NCBI GenBank assembly: GCA_964057225.1
Contig: OZ059896.1
Span: 14,058,501-14,122,500 of the forward strand
Direction of reading: 5' to 3'
DNA length: 64,000 nt
Source: Auanema rhodensis
Lineage: Eukaryota; Nematoda; Chromadorea; Rhabditida; Rhabditidae
Notes under the pieces: generated by a model
The model's database searches: none
The model's input: the letters and a program-made list of their open reading frames with translations, nothing else
Told to the model about the DNA's origin: nothing
Shown here: positions 49,701-62,300 of the stretch, piece by piece
How positions within the stretch are numbered: position 1 is the first letter of the stretch
Layout: every line of letters begins with the position of its first letter
Made by a program: the position numbers and the translations under genes

Positions 49701-51721
49701 GAAAACATCTGGTTAGTTTATTGTTCTCATGATTCTGTTTCAGTAATTTTGAAACCCAATGAAAAGCTGGATGATATAGAGATATTCAAACAATGTATGT
49801 TGCAAATCAACGTTGTGTTGCAAATGTTTTTGAAATTTTTTATTTATTTGTTTACTACAAACAACACATAGAACAATAATTTGAAGATTTTATTGATCAA
49901 TATAATCTTCTTAAACTAAATTATGATGAAAGTATGAAGTAAAATCATAATTTTCGTTTGTGTTAAGTATTAGAAATAAGAAAGAATGTGCACTTTTTGA
50001 AAAAAAATAAAGAGTTCTTTTTCGATAAAATATACTATTCTCAACTATATTATTCCAAAAATATTTACTATATTATGTAACTTTGTGATCACATAAACTT
50101 AAGATGTGTTTGAACTTGAAGGTATAGTTAGTGTTAATGTGAGTACAAGGATTAGCAAGAGTGAGAATAGTTTCAAGCAATTTCATTTGTCCTCTGATTT
50201 TTCAGATATTCGCTGACATTTCACAAAATTCTTCCGAAACATCTGGCATTCATTTCATTTGGATAAATTTCAGATGATTCTCCGGTTTAAAAACTGTGCC
50301 CCCGGATATTCTGGAGGCGTGACGAACGATTCGCACCAACTTGTCAAAGTTCAAATTGTAAAGAGATTGAGAAAACATGAGGAATTAAAGCTATAAATAG
50401 AGTCGAGTATGTTGCAAATGAAGAAAAAGCAAAGTGGATAGATAGTGAATGAACAATGACAACTTCAAGGGGCTTTTTACTGATGTTACAACCGTTCTCT
50501 TCAGTTAAATGATCATAAACAACATCATAACAATATCATAAAAATATCTGAAACTTTGTTCAGCAATAGGAAATCTTACGATAAACAATATGTAAAAATG
50601 AACCAAAAAATGGATTTTTATGAGTTTTTCTCTATCCATTTCTTGATAGACTACTCTGACGATGATACTGATCAAGCTACATGTATGTACGTGGTAAACA
50701 GAGGAAATGTGTGATGAATGTTTAGAACAGGAAATCGTTCTCTTTCTCAATTATTTTGTTTTAAATTCATTTTTATTCAGTTTGTGTTGAAATGTTTATT
50801 GTGTAAATGTGTGAAGCTATATTCTCTAAAATAATGGATAAAATTCCTTTAAAACTTGAATAGAGATTGTTGGAGCTAAATGCTTTCAGAATTTTTCGCT
50901 GAAAAAATGTTTAAAAATTGAGAAAATATTATGAAGATCCATCTGGATCATAAGGTCATACAGAAAAATCTAAATTAAAGCTAGTTTACATATACACTGA
51001 TTGAACTTCTTCATAATATATTGTGGTTGTCAGATGAAGATTCATCAGGTGAGATCTGGTTTTGATGGATTATTGAAAAAAATTAAACAATTTTTTAAAA
51101 AACATAAGCTCTCATCATTGCTTTTTGATGATAAAAGATGCTAAGAAGAACTACAAGATTTGAAAATTTTTCAAAACATAATATCAAGAAATAGTTATAA
51201 AGCTGGTGAGATCGAATATAAAGGCTCACGACAAGTAGTACGGAAAAGGAAGGGAGAAGGAGATTTAATTCTATGCAAGGGCATGATATGACGTTGGGAA
51301 CGTAGCTCATGAGGTCATTGGGCTTCATGACTAGCTGGCAAGGACGTGTGTAGACTTAGGAGAGACCCGATTCTGATTCTCATTGTCGAAGATTCACACA
51401 CGGATCGCATTTCAAAAGAGAACAGCTATAGCCATGGATCATGAGGAAAAATGAGAGAAGAGCATCTGAATGTCAGATGTTAAGCTTATGAGATTGAAAT
51501 GGACATGGATTGATTGCTTGAAACATTGTCGTCTTATTCACACAGTATTAGTTGAAACTTCAAATACAAATGATATATAATACCTTATTTATATGTATAA
51601 TATAATAATATAATATAGTATAGTATATTTATATCTATATATATGCATATAAACACACATTTACATTCTTAATTATATATTTTCAATTAAAGAAAATAAA
51701 AAACAAAATGATTTTCGTATA

Positions 51722-52881
51722 TTACTTTGGTTTTATATGCTTAACATATCTCATATTCAACTTTGGAAATTGGTTAGAACTGCTACTGCTGCTGTGACAT
51801 TTTTTGCTTGACGCTGAGTTCGTCATCTTGTTATTGTTGGCCGATGTTGATTTTGCGCACATTTGAGATGCATTTACCTGAAATTTTAAATCATTATTCA
51901 TCATTACATTATCATTATAATTATCATATATCTAATTAGTTTTGTTCAATTAATAGTCAATTAATAAATCGAAATGTTGAAAATTTGAAAAAATTGAAGA
52001 TGCAGAATTCTGTTTTTGTATTTACAGTTTGAGGTCAAATTATGTGAAATAATTTAAAATTCAAATGATTTTCTTGATGCATTTCAAAAAAAAGGAAAAA
52101 ATGAACAATCGTAATTAGCATAAGCGTGAACATTGACGTAAGCTGTTGATAAGTCATCATTCGTCGAACATGTTCACACATGAAACGGTTGTGTTTTTCG
52201 TTGCATATTTCATGTTCAGACAGTAAAAACTAGTTGATTTCTAACTGTAAAGCTTTAAAGTATGTCAATTTATTTGAAAGATGAGGGTATTGCGATATAT
52301 TAGATGCATGTGAAAATTTGAAGTTTTTATTCATTTTTTGTTGATCAGAAATTAGACAAATTTAAGGTTTCAAAAATATTTTCAATGAGTGTACATATGA
52401 ATAAGCAAACATACTATAGGAAGCTGTAGCTTTTCAGCATCTTTGATGTATACCACTTGAGGTTGTATCCTTTTTCCAATTACACGCAAATGAACAAATC
52501 GCGATGACCAAAGCTTGGCTTCGTTTGTAAGAGTTTCATCTAGTATTTCATTTAGTTAACTATATTTTTAGCTAATACATTCAAAGAGACACCTTGCATT
52601 GGTATGCCTTCATACAAACAGGCATCTAACTGACTTAGAAAACTCAAACCAGACGTTCCGTCAGCTCTTGGACTGAGCACATCAGAATAAATGGATTCAC
52701 TCCACCGAGAGACCATTGATTCAGCCACTGAGATTATAAACATTAAAAACAAAAAAAATATTTTAAACTAAAAATAAAAGGAAAGTTTTGAAATTAATCA
52801 ATATACGCACATACTAGAACTAACGCCGTAACCATGACAACATGGTTGAAAAGCTATAGCTTCCTTTCGTATGTTTGCCAT
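51722..52881 (-). CDS. Unrecognised 160-residue protein
   Basis: Four exons: 52815-52881, 52593-52727, 52415-52539 and 51722-51877, all in phase. I do not recognise the family. Visible: a Cys pair near the start (FQPCCHGYGVSS); a soluble middle (MVSRWSESIYSDVLSPRADG, FLSQLDACLYEGIPM); a short beta-like block (AKLWSSRFVHLRVIGKRI, QPQVVYIKDAEKL); then a Ser/Asn/Lys-rich disordered tail with a run of six Ser and a basic end. There is no signal peptide or membrane segment. Codon composition and four consistent splice junctions argue for a real gene. The start at 52881 is the first in-frame ATG of that exon; an upstream exon is possible. It ends 703 bp after (same strand as) the SLC17 gene. Confidence 0.6.
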
Positions 52882-53583
52882 ATTCGTTTGGTTGAAGACT
52901 TCGACTAAGACATTTTTAAAGAAGCTTACTATATTTTTATAATTTTCTTATATATTATTTTAAAACTTTAAATGTGTTATATATGTGTTTATAACTATAT
53001 AGTTAAGAAATAATTTATCAGCAAAATGAATATTAGTATAGCATATCATAGTAGCAGATCATAAATATTCGATCGAAAGATCAGTCAGAATGATAGAAAA
53101 AAGGAAAAGAAAATAAATTTCTTTGAAGAAAAAAAAACATTAAAAGGATTGCAATTCGCCATATATTTTGAATTTAGAGCAACCGGTCTTTTCTGAAATG
53201 ATAAGAATGATGATGATAATTGTTGATGAGCTTAGGCTGAGGACATGATGGTTGTGGATGTTATTTCTATTATAAAGTAGATAAATATTATCTAAATCTT
53301 TTTTTTTTTGAAGATAAGTATCATTTAGATATTTCGAAATTTTTCAGAAAATTCACAGTAAATAGCTGAATAAACGATATGAAAATGAAAGAATAATTTT
53401 GAGAGTGTCATGGTCCAATTGCCAGCCTATGGCGCCTTTTTCATAAAAAATTTCTGGACTATACAAAACAAAATCAACTAACATAAGTATAAATATAGAG
53501 AAAAAAAGCTATTATGTATGATTTTTTTCTAAATTTTCAATAAAGAGCTTTGGTCGATGTTTTAAACAGATATTCCGCTAGAA
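52882..53583. other. Intergenic
   Basis: AT-rich; the promoter side of the unrecognised gene and the 3'UTR of the SLC17 transporter. No gene is seen. Confidence 0.5.
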
Positions 53584-55887
53584 TTATGCTTCCGATGGTT
53601 TAACTGGTGTGGTCATCGGAACAGTACAGGCTTCATCATGATGTAGAGGATTTGATACCAGCAGTTCTTCTTTTGGAGATGCTGGAGGGATCTGATCCCA
53701 AGCTTGTACATCAGCTGAAATATAATGTTTTAGCTTTAAGATTACTGAGCAAGCTTTACCTGAACCACAGATTTGGAAGAAAGTTCCAGTTATGATGCAA
53801 ATAATGAAAATGGTAAGAAAAACGATACGCCATTCATCTAATGTGCCCTGAAAGAAGAATTTTTTTATAAATAAAAAAGCTCAAAGCTGTATCTTCAGAA
53901 GAGTAACGTACATGCTTTGTGACAGCTCCAATCTGATATGGCGCCCATGAAGCTGCGATCTGAGCCCAAATTCGACTGAATGCAGCAATAGCGGCTGTTT
54001 GAGATGGAGCAACCGTAATGACACTGTAATGAAGTTGAATATCTAATATGAAATGTCAAGTATCCTCTTACCTGGTACTGTATCCAGGAATGTATCCACT
54101 GACGAAAGACATAGAGATGCAAACAAGCATAACAGCAATCCATCGTTGATCACAATGACAAAATGAGAGAAGAAGGAAACAAAATCCAATACCAAACGAA
54201 GCTTCAATAGAGAAGAATATTTATAATTATTTAGAAATAACTACAACATACCACTAGAATTACATATTTTTGTGATATTTGTATATGATAACCAGTCGCG
54301 TTTTTTCGATTCATCAGCAAAGCCAGCATACATTATTTTAGAAATAAACTGGAAAATGAATGGCAAAGCCGACAATATTCCATTCTAAAATATATTTTAA
54401 TATATTAGTAATGTATATTATATTAACTTACACTTGTTAAGCTCATATTTAAAACAGTTTTATAGTAAAGTGGAAGATATGTAACAGTTCCAACTGTTAT
54501 AAAGTTATGTGCAAATGAACTAGCAGCTATTGACCACACAACTGGTGATGATAATAAACATTTCCAATCAGCTCTCTATAATATTTTCAAAATTTTTAAA
54601 TTCAAAACTTATATATTACTTGAACTCTCTGTTTTCTATTTCCTGTATTAGTTATAACTTGTACTTCTTCATCAGTTATTCCTCGTGCTTTTGCCGGAAC
54701 ATCCTCAACATAGATTTGCCATAGAATGCAAAGCAATACACCAGCAACTCCTATAAAATTATTTTTATTAATTATATATATACATTTTATATTTTATTAA
54801 TAGTTACCGTATGCATGAAATGCCATTGGCCATCCTCCTCCAAATGGTAATTGACATAATTCAGCGGTAGCAAACATGGCAATAATTACCGAAAGCTGAA
54901 GTTGATAATTATCAAAATTAATTATTTTAATTTTAAACGAGGTTACTTGATTTCCAGTTGTAGCTATAGCTAAAGCGGTACTCTTTTCCGTTGGTGGAAA
55001 CCATATTCCAACTAAAACACTCATACAAGGATACAATAAGCCCTTAAAATATTTTTTTTTAATTCTAATAGTTTCTCAAATAAATATAGTTACCTGACCA
55101 AAACCCATAATTAATCGAACAATAATTACAGAAATAGTGCCAAGTTGCGTTGAGACGGTAGGTGTGATGAATGTTCCAAGCACATTCACAATGGCTCCAT
55201 AGAGTACTAACCTCTTAGCTCCGAAAATGCGATTCAATTTCTAGAAGAAAATATTTTAAAATATAAACATATAGTTAATAGAAAGATTTACCTCAGCTAC
55301 AATACATGCAAATAATCCTCCAGCATAGAATGATGCAAAGATGACAGCTCGTTCTTGTGACGACCAATCAATTGTTCCATTCTAAAATTAATTGTTCATC
55401 TTATGAAAACAATAGTAAAATTAATTCATATGCAACCGATTATATGGAATTAAGGTATTAAAAATGAAAATCCACGTGAAATACACGTGAATGATTAACA
55501 GTCATTTACGTCGAGGTGCACGTGAAGTAAGTGGAAGTAAACGATATATTCTCTTCCACATAAAACAGTGTTTAAAGTACATGCTTATGAGAGAGAACAA
55601 TTACTTGAATAAGACTCACATATTTGATTTTATCATCCCGAGAACCTAATCGTAACTGAGGACATGAATTGTCGATTGACATGTTACGTGCACTAGATCC
55701 TTCGGCTAGAGCTGATTCACTCAACATGCATACCATCGCCTTAAGAAAATGATTTTATCAAGTAGAAATAACGATATCAAACCATATTCAAATTGCTTCT
55801 CATCAGACCTTCGATTGTGAGGGCCAAAGCGATACAGATGGAGACGCGAAGACGTACACTCCTTGTCGACCATAGTGAGGTCGTCAT
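53584..55887 (-). CDS. SLC17-family anion transporter (sialin / phosphate / VGLUT-like)
   Basis: Thirteen exons: 55783-55887, 55620-55739, 55292-55381, 55094-55240, 54947-55042, 54808-54895, 54620-54750, 54432-54575, 54252-54384, 54072-54201, 53912-54023, 53760-53847 and 53584-53714, giving 504 residues. This is a twelve-helix major-facilitator transporter. SLC17 members move organic anions (sialic acid, glutamate, urate) or phosphate, driven by H+ or Na+. Seen: TM1 (VSICIALALTIEGLMRSNLNM), DWSSQERAVIFASFYAGG, GFGQGLLYPCMSVLVGIWFPP with the conserved ERS/EKS (TEKSTALA), then LSSPVVWSIAASSFAHNF and late helices SMSFVSGYIPGYSTSVITVAPSQ split by splice sites. The loop between TM1 and TM2 is long and polar. 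It is closer to general SLC17 transporters than to VGLUT/EAT-4, whose motifs I do not see, so substrate is not assigned. Confidence 0.9.
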
Positions 55888-57042
55888 TCAGGGCTTTACA
55901 ACTGAATATCAAAGAATTTAATAATCGAGAATTTAACAAAAATTTTATATAAATAAGGAATGATATAAAGAATTTTAGAATTTTATCCATTTTGAATATT
56001 CTACCTACTATACCATTATTATTATAATTATAGCAGTTTATAAGGTATATTTATAATATTACATATAATTATTTCAATAAATACTAAAGATAATCATTGA
56101 CAACAAACATATTTTCCTTTATATACTGTAAGAGAAATCAAAACATTCAATGAAAAAATCAAGATTAACTTGTATTTTTTCAGTTTGAACAATGATTTTA
56201 TCACTTTGCTAATTGAATAGAAATAGAATTATATAATTAAAATTCTATTTTAGTTCAATAGAAGAAACAATAACGGAAAATAGAAATTTTTAAGAATAAA
56301 ATGAAAATATGAAGATAATGATGTTGCAATGAGAAAGATTCATGCTTTTCTACGAGAAAAGAAAACAGTTTAAATGATGAATTTGGCTTAAGCGGAAGAA
56401 TAAAAGCATACTGTATGAGCATTTTGTGAAGAATACTTTGTAACTTCAAAAATGATCAAGATGAGAAGCAAAGAGAAGTAGAGAAAAGGCCTATAGAAAC
56501 AGGAATAATCATCACTTTTCTCTGTTGGGATGGAAAAAATGAAAGAAAAAGATTCCTAAGACATCAAAGCTCATAGAAAAGGAACAATTCAATTTATGTT
56601 TTGTTAGTTTATGGATTGAACAAAATGTTTTCACAAAGTATTTTAAAAATAAAGGTTAGGCCAGATTGGTATCATTAGGTTGATTGATCATAAGAGAACT
56701 GAGGACTTCAGACAGGATGCAGTGATGTTCCAGACTTGATTTTTTGCATAAATGCTCTGTACAATACAAAATATGAACAGGAAATTTTGAATTCTCAGTT
56801 CATGGTCTGACAATTTGGTATATTCACACATACATACATCACTTTTCCCTTACCTTTCCTTCTCTCTCTCTTTCTATTCTCTTTCTCTCTATCTTCCTCT
56901 CTTTCTCTGTATTCTCTACTTCTATACCTTACAACCGATGTCATATCTCTCTATACTCTCTTATGATTTAACATTCTTTCTTTTAATTCTCTTTTGCCAT
57001 CACATATGACTTAACTCTGTAGTTTGTTATCTCAACCTCACA

Positions 57043-57087
<45 letters not shown>

Positions 57088-58983
57088 CTCTTGTTACAAG
57101 AATTATAATTAATGCACGCAATAGTAGGCTTATGCCACCGTATGACTTTGAAGAATCCACTTTACGAACATCTGATTATAAGGCAAAAAAAGATGATAAC
57201 AATGATTGTGGTGGTGACGGTGATGATGATGATGATGATGACAACAACGACGACGACGGTGCTGACAATAGTGATGATGATGTTATTATCCTCAACTTTA
57301 ATAGTAAGATTAGATCAACACCAATAATAATGACCATCTTTATAACATTTCATATGATATTGACAACTTACTACATCGAAAAAATTATTAAATAATTTTG
57401 AAAACAAATGAAAAGTTAAAGAAGAATAAAATGTTTTCTAAAAATTGTTGTTCAAGAAAAATAAAATAAAAGAAAATACAAAAAAAGGAAAGTTTTTCAA
57501 TACGAGACATGTATTTGTCTAGTGAGAAATGAAATGATAAAACAAGAAAATAACAAAAGAAATTGGTTTATATAAACATAAACAAGCCTGATTTGACAAA
57601 AAAACGACTACAAATGCCAAAAGTTGTAACAGTAGCCATTGTACTTTGATATCAGTGTCATATGGAGATGATGTTTGAAAAATACTATAAAGAGATAATA
57701 TCCGGATAAAACAAGAGATTAGATAAGTATTATGGAGATTATTTAAAACTTAAAAAATAATAATGTAAAAAGGTTTTGTAACAGGTTCCAGGAAGTAACT
57801 TTTTTTTTTGAAATTGCAGATGATCTGAACGAAACATTTTAAAAAATGATCTGCAAATGCTAAGTTGTATATATTAAAAATATAGAATTATATATATTTA
57901 TTCATATAATATTATGGAAATAAGTATAACATATGATATAATTAAGGAGGAGTAGGAAGATTGTACAAGTAATCTAACTAAAAATAGTTAAATATTATAA
58001 AATATAATGATAAATATGATAAATTTGTGATTTAACTGAGTACTTAGATTGTAAATTGAGTATAGAACACGTGAATAAAGAAAACATTTATGGAAATAAA
58101 GTTCAAAAATAGTAAAAAAACTTAGAAAAGCATGTAAGCCGGGGCAATTGGTGGGAGTAGTAAGCAGTGTGAGTGTATTGATGGCTGGGGGAAAACCCGG
58201 GGGAATGAAATGGCTGAAAGACTGAGGAAAACTATGAGAGAGAGAGAGAAACAGAACATGTCGTATGTTAGAGAATATTGAAGATGAGGAGTGCATAGAC
58301 GAAAGGAAAGGAATGAGAAAAGCTGTTGGATGGAAAAATAGCATAGTAATTTAGGAGATTATGGAAGGCAAACAGAAAAAAAAACATAAATATCTATATA
58401 TAGTTAAGCTTTTCATATTTTGACGATTTAAAAATCAAAATTAAGCTATTTTTTTTGATAAAGTTATAGGTTATAGGTTGAATTTCTGCAAAAAAAGTGT
58501 AGTAGAATAGGCGATTGATCATCAATATGCAATAGAGATATGTATAAACAGATTGTGATAATTTAGCTGCCCTGCCCATATTTGTTTTTTTGGAATTTTT
58601 ATAAAAATACAGAGTTTAAAATATTATTTTGTATAAATTTCTGTAATTATTCCTTTTTTTTACTATGGGAGGGAAATAAAATCATTTTTTTAAACATCAA
58701 ACATCAGATTTGTAAGAGAAAATTACTTTAAAAAAACTTTTTAAAAAGCTAATTCCATGCACAACCGTTCATGACCATCATTATTCATGAAATTGAGAGA
58801 GCGCTGTAGAAAATTTGACGAAGCATCATGATTCATCTACGTATAATTCACGTGGAATAATTAGAATTTGATGAAAAAATTCAAATTTATTAAAAGACGA
58901 AAGAAAATGGAAAAGAAAAAGTACAAAAATCTGGTGTTTGAGAGGTAAGAGAAAATATTTTTTTATTTTTTAAAACTGAACAA
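55888..58983. other. Intergenic with microsatellites
   Basis: Upstream of the SLC17 gene. Plus-strand CT-rich tract 56840-57080, a C-run plus CT run (57044-57086) and a GAT-rich stretch at 57222-57275. No conserved coding signal on either strand. Confidence 0.45.
57044..57086. repeat. C-run followed by (CT)n
   Basis: A poly-C run followed by about 15 CT units. The downstream GAT-rich stretch gives a false Asp-rich frame (57024-57395). Confidence 0.85.
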
Positions 58984-59398
58984 TCATTTCTTCATCAGAG
59001 CTGATAACTCATAATGTAACCGTGATTTTGCTTCTGATGTTTCATCTTCTATATCATTTACAATTCCATTTAAATAAGAAATATATGCACATGCTATCTA
59101 AAATACAAGTTGTGAACATAAGAATATCAATTGATGATTGAACCTTCAGAATTGCTTGCTTTGGTATCTTCATATTTTCCTCAATTGGTAGTACAGAACG
59201 AAGAATACTGAACATAGTACCCAATTGCTGAATTCGTTGTCTTTCACGAGCATTAGCTTCTTCTCTGAAGAAATTTTGAGAATAAGCTGTAAAAAGTTGA
59301 ATAGAAGACCTTTTCACATTTGATAATGTTCTTATTCTATGAGATGTACCGCCAGTAGGTCTATACCAACTTGCTGTACGACCCATATGATTCCACAT
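58984..59398 (-). CDS. Small bHLH transcription factor
   Basis: Three exons: 59310-59398, 59144-59264 and 58984-59097, giving 107 residues. A complete basic helix-loop-helix domain spans about residues 29-85: basic region with REEANARERQR (the E-box-contacting Glu and Arg are present); helix 1 IQQLGTMFSILRSVLP; a short loop; helix 2 KIPKQAILKIACAYISYL. The motif ANARERxR and helix 2 style place it in the Twist/PTF1/TCF21 group of class A/II factors. The protein is short and has almost nothing outside the domain. The N-terminus (WNHMGRTASWYRPTGG) is polar and unrecognised. Such factors bind CANNTG sites as dimers with an E-protein and set cell fates. Intron 1 is 45 nt, and both junctions are in phase. 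Confidence 0.85.
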
Positions 59399-62300
59399 AA
59401 CAGTAAGAAGTAATTGAGAAAGGTAATAAAACTGAAAATTATGCGAATAATTGGTCTCAAAGCGAATATTATCATGTTAACCTTGATTAGAATAAAAATT
59501 GGGATATCTATCCAGTGATGAGAAGGGAAATTGTTAGTTTGCTATCGAACTGGGGGTAAGAGAAGGGCAGTATTGAATGAACTGAACGTGAAGATGACTT
59601 GAAGTGATGAAGTCAATACAGTTTGTCTTTGATTCATTCGCCTTCATTCATTCTCGTTTTTCTTTTTTCTTCACTTCTTTTCCCTGTCTTCTCCTAACTT
59701 TTAACTCACTATTCTTCCTTTTTAGGCTTTTTTTCCAAAACGTTTTGATAGTCCGGCAACGAGACATACACCACATGTGCATCATCTGGTTGCTTTGGGT
59801 TGATAGACTGACGATTTTCGCTCTACTTCATCCTCACTGTTTTACGTTTTTGGCTTTCTCTTCTTCAAACCATTTCATCTTTTTCTTCTTTAAGCGAACC
59901 GTCACTTTCACAAAAAACTTTTTGTATTCTTCTTAAATCAATTTGGGAGACTGAAATCTTTCCGAAACGTCCAAAGTCCCTGACCGGTCCAGGATACCGG
60001 TATATAGTACGACACACCACAAGCAAAAGCATATGACAGATTTTCGGACATAGGACAGTTAATGAATTTTATGGAAAAAAGTTTGAAATGAACTGAGCAT
60101 ACACGGAGAAAAAACAAAACAAAAAACAAATCCAGATCGAAATAAGATTATCAATATAAAGAAACATCTAAGACCGTTAAACAAATGTATCAACCTATAG
60201 AATTATCTATATGAAATAAAAGCTTGAAAATGCTCGAAAAACAATGAAAATCTTGTAATATTTGTTCTCTAACAAGCATTCTTCGATGAAAAATTAGTAT
60301 TAAACATCAAATAATATAAAAAAAATATAATATATTAAAGAATATTTAAAAAAACTTTGGTTAATTTCATAATATTGATTGAATATTGAGGTTTTCAAAA
60401 TAAATTGTCTATAACTATATATACCATCTGAATGTATTCTTGAATGAATTTTCATTAGTTTTTCCTTAAAACTTGTACTTTTTCATCATTTTCGTGCTTG
60501 TTCTTCTTTTTTTCTTCCCTTGTATCGTCATCTTTACAACAATGTCAATACAATTGACTCTTTTTTCTCAAAAAAAACTCATTAAGATGAGCTGATTGTT
60601 TGTTTGCTTGTCTTTGACCAATGTTGAACTTTTTAGACACTGATTGATGACACTTCTTTTCGTATTTTGACAAAAGTTCTTAAAAATCTTTTACATCAAA
60701 CGTAAATTTTAAAGCTTTTTCTGGGTATATAGTACTTAAAGTAAAATAATATTAACTATATGTATATAGCTAGTACTTCTTAACCTAAGCTTATTGTTTT
60801 TTCAGAAAAGCAATTCTTTGAAGAAAATGGGTTCGTAGGAATGGCTTGACCTCAGTCATATGGACTATTTCACGCTTATATTCATATTTCTCACACTCTC
60901 TTCTAATCAGAATCATTCGTTCGTGTCCAATACATCAATTGCCTATTTTGTCTTATACAGTATACACAGAAAGTTGTCGGTAATCCGGCTTGTCCTCATC
61001 GTAAGGCTGGTTCTACACAATCTCGTTTGCCATACTTTAAGCTTATTAGACTTATACCACTGACAAGTCAAAACGTTCATCTCTCTCCGTTCAGCTTGTA
61101 CCTTTCCCTCTCTCTATCTCTTTGATATTTTATTCTTTTCTCTCTCTATTATTATTATAATGTTTTGCTTTGTTTCTCAAAATATTTTTGCATTTCTCTT
61201 GTGATCTCACCATATACCTATATAGTGATTTCTTCACCCTATTTACTTTATTCATAGGGTCAACCAGATTATTCTCCCCCTTCTTACTCTCCTACCTCTC
61301 AGCTAACCAGCCAGCCATATACAAACTATTAGTCTGCTCAGTCAAACCCATATATACAGTTTCGCGTCGTCGTCGGTTGAGTACAAAAACAATCGTTGAA
61401 AATCCAAATAATTGATGCTTGTCATCTTGACAGTTTATAAGAGAGTTATCACTATATCAATACTGATATCATATATTTAAGAAAAAACTCATATAATTAG
61501 TAAAATGAAATGCTTAAACTATACAAGTTTTTACATAACTTTTAGCATTCATTCTTATGCTCTTAAACCGAGTGATGTCATCCTAGGTGCTTGTGTTGAT
61601 ATTTTGAAGAAGAATATAAAGAGCGAAAGAGAGAGAATCTTTTCTTAGTTTCATACTCTTCATACATGACGATTCCTTCTTGCTTTTGTACGTATAACTT
61701 ACTGACAACTTAGTATTGACCATTAGTTAAGCTTAAATATCATCTCTACAGGGAACTGTTTCGGACGATAGGTTTAGCTGTCGTTTTACTTCTTCGGCTT
61801 TTCCCTTCATCTAATCTGTCACAAACGTTTGATTAGGGTATCTATACCTGTCTCCCAATTCGTTTTCTTTGCCTTCTCAAATCATCCTATCCGTCCTATA
61901 TTTCCTTTTAACCTTTACTTGAATATCAGAGCCTAACCTAGCTAAATGCTCATTGCCTCGGCTTCTTTCTCTTATTTGTATCTCCTCATTCATCGCAAAA
62001 GGAGGTGGTAGTAGGGAGGAGGTGAAGGGAGCAATGAAGGAGCAAGACAGGCGGATGGTCAAGAGAGAAACCATTGCTATGTGTTTGTCTGAACTCTCAT
62101 CCAATGGAGTAATTCCTCACCTCACGTACCTACGCAGCATCCTCTCTATTTTCTCTCTCTCTCTATCTATCTCTACCTGCTACTCCCACTATCCTATACT
62201 CTTTACGTACGACTCTCTTTTGCAATTGCTTTACTTTCTTACCTTTCCTGCTCTTCAGAGCTTCATACCCATACGTACACAGTCTCGAGCACACAGAAAC

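Larger units (their letters stand above)
45112..51721. other. TWK upstream region, mostly non-coding
   Basis: Holds two further alternative TWK first exons (annotated separately), GA-rich tracts (45640-45700, 47600-47690, 48905-48925) and a GAT-rich stretch (47935-48030) that encodes nothing convincing. CACGTG-type palindromic motifs cluster at 48375-48415. Minus-strand frames such as 45412-45783 and 47763-48062 are low complexity. Confidence 0.45.

Noticed and set aside
57024..57395. Asp-rich 123-codon frame on plus
   Set aside because: A translation of CT and GAT microsatellites; the flanks have no coding character.
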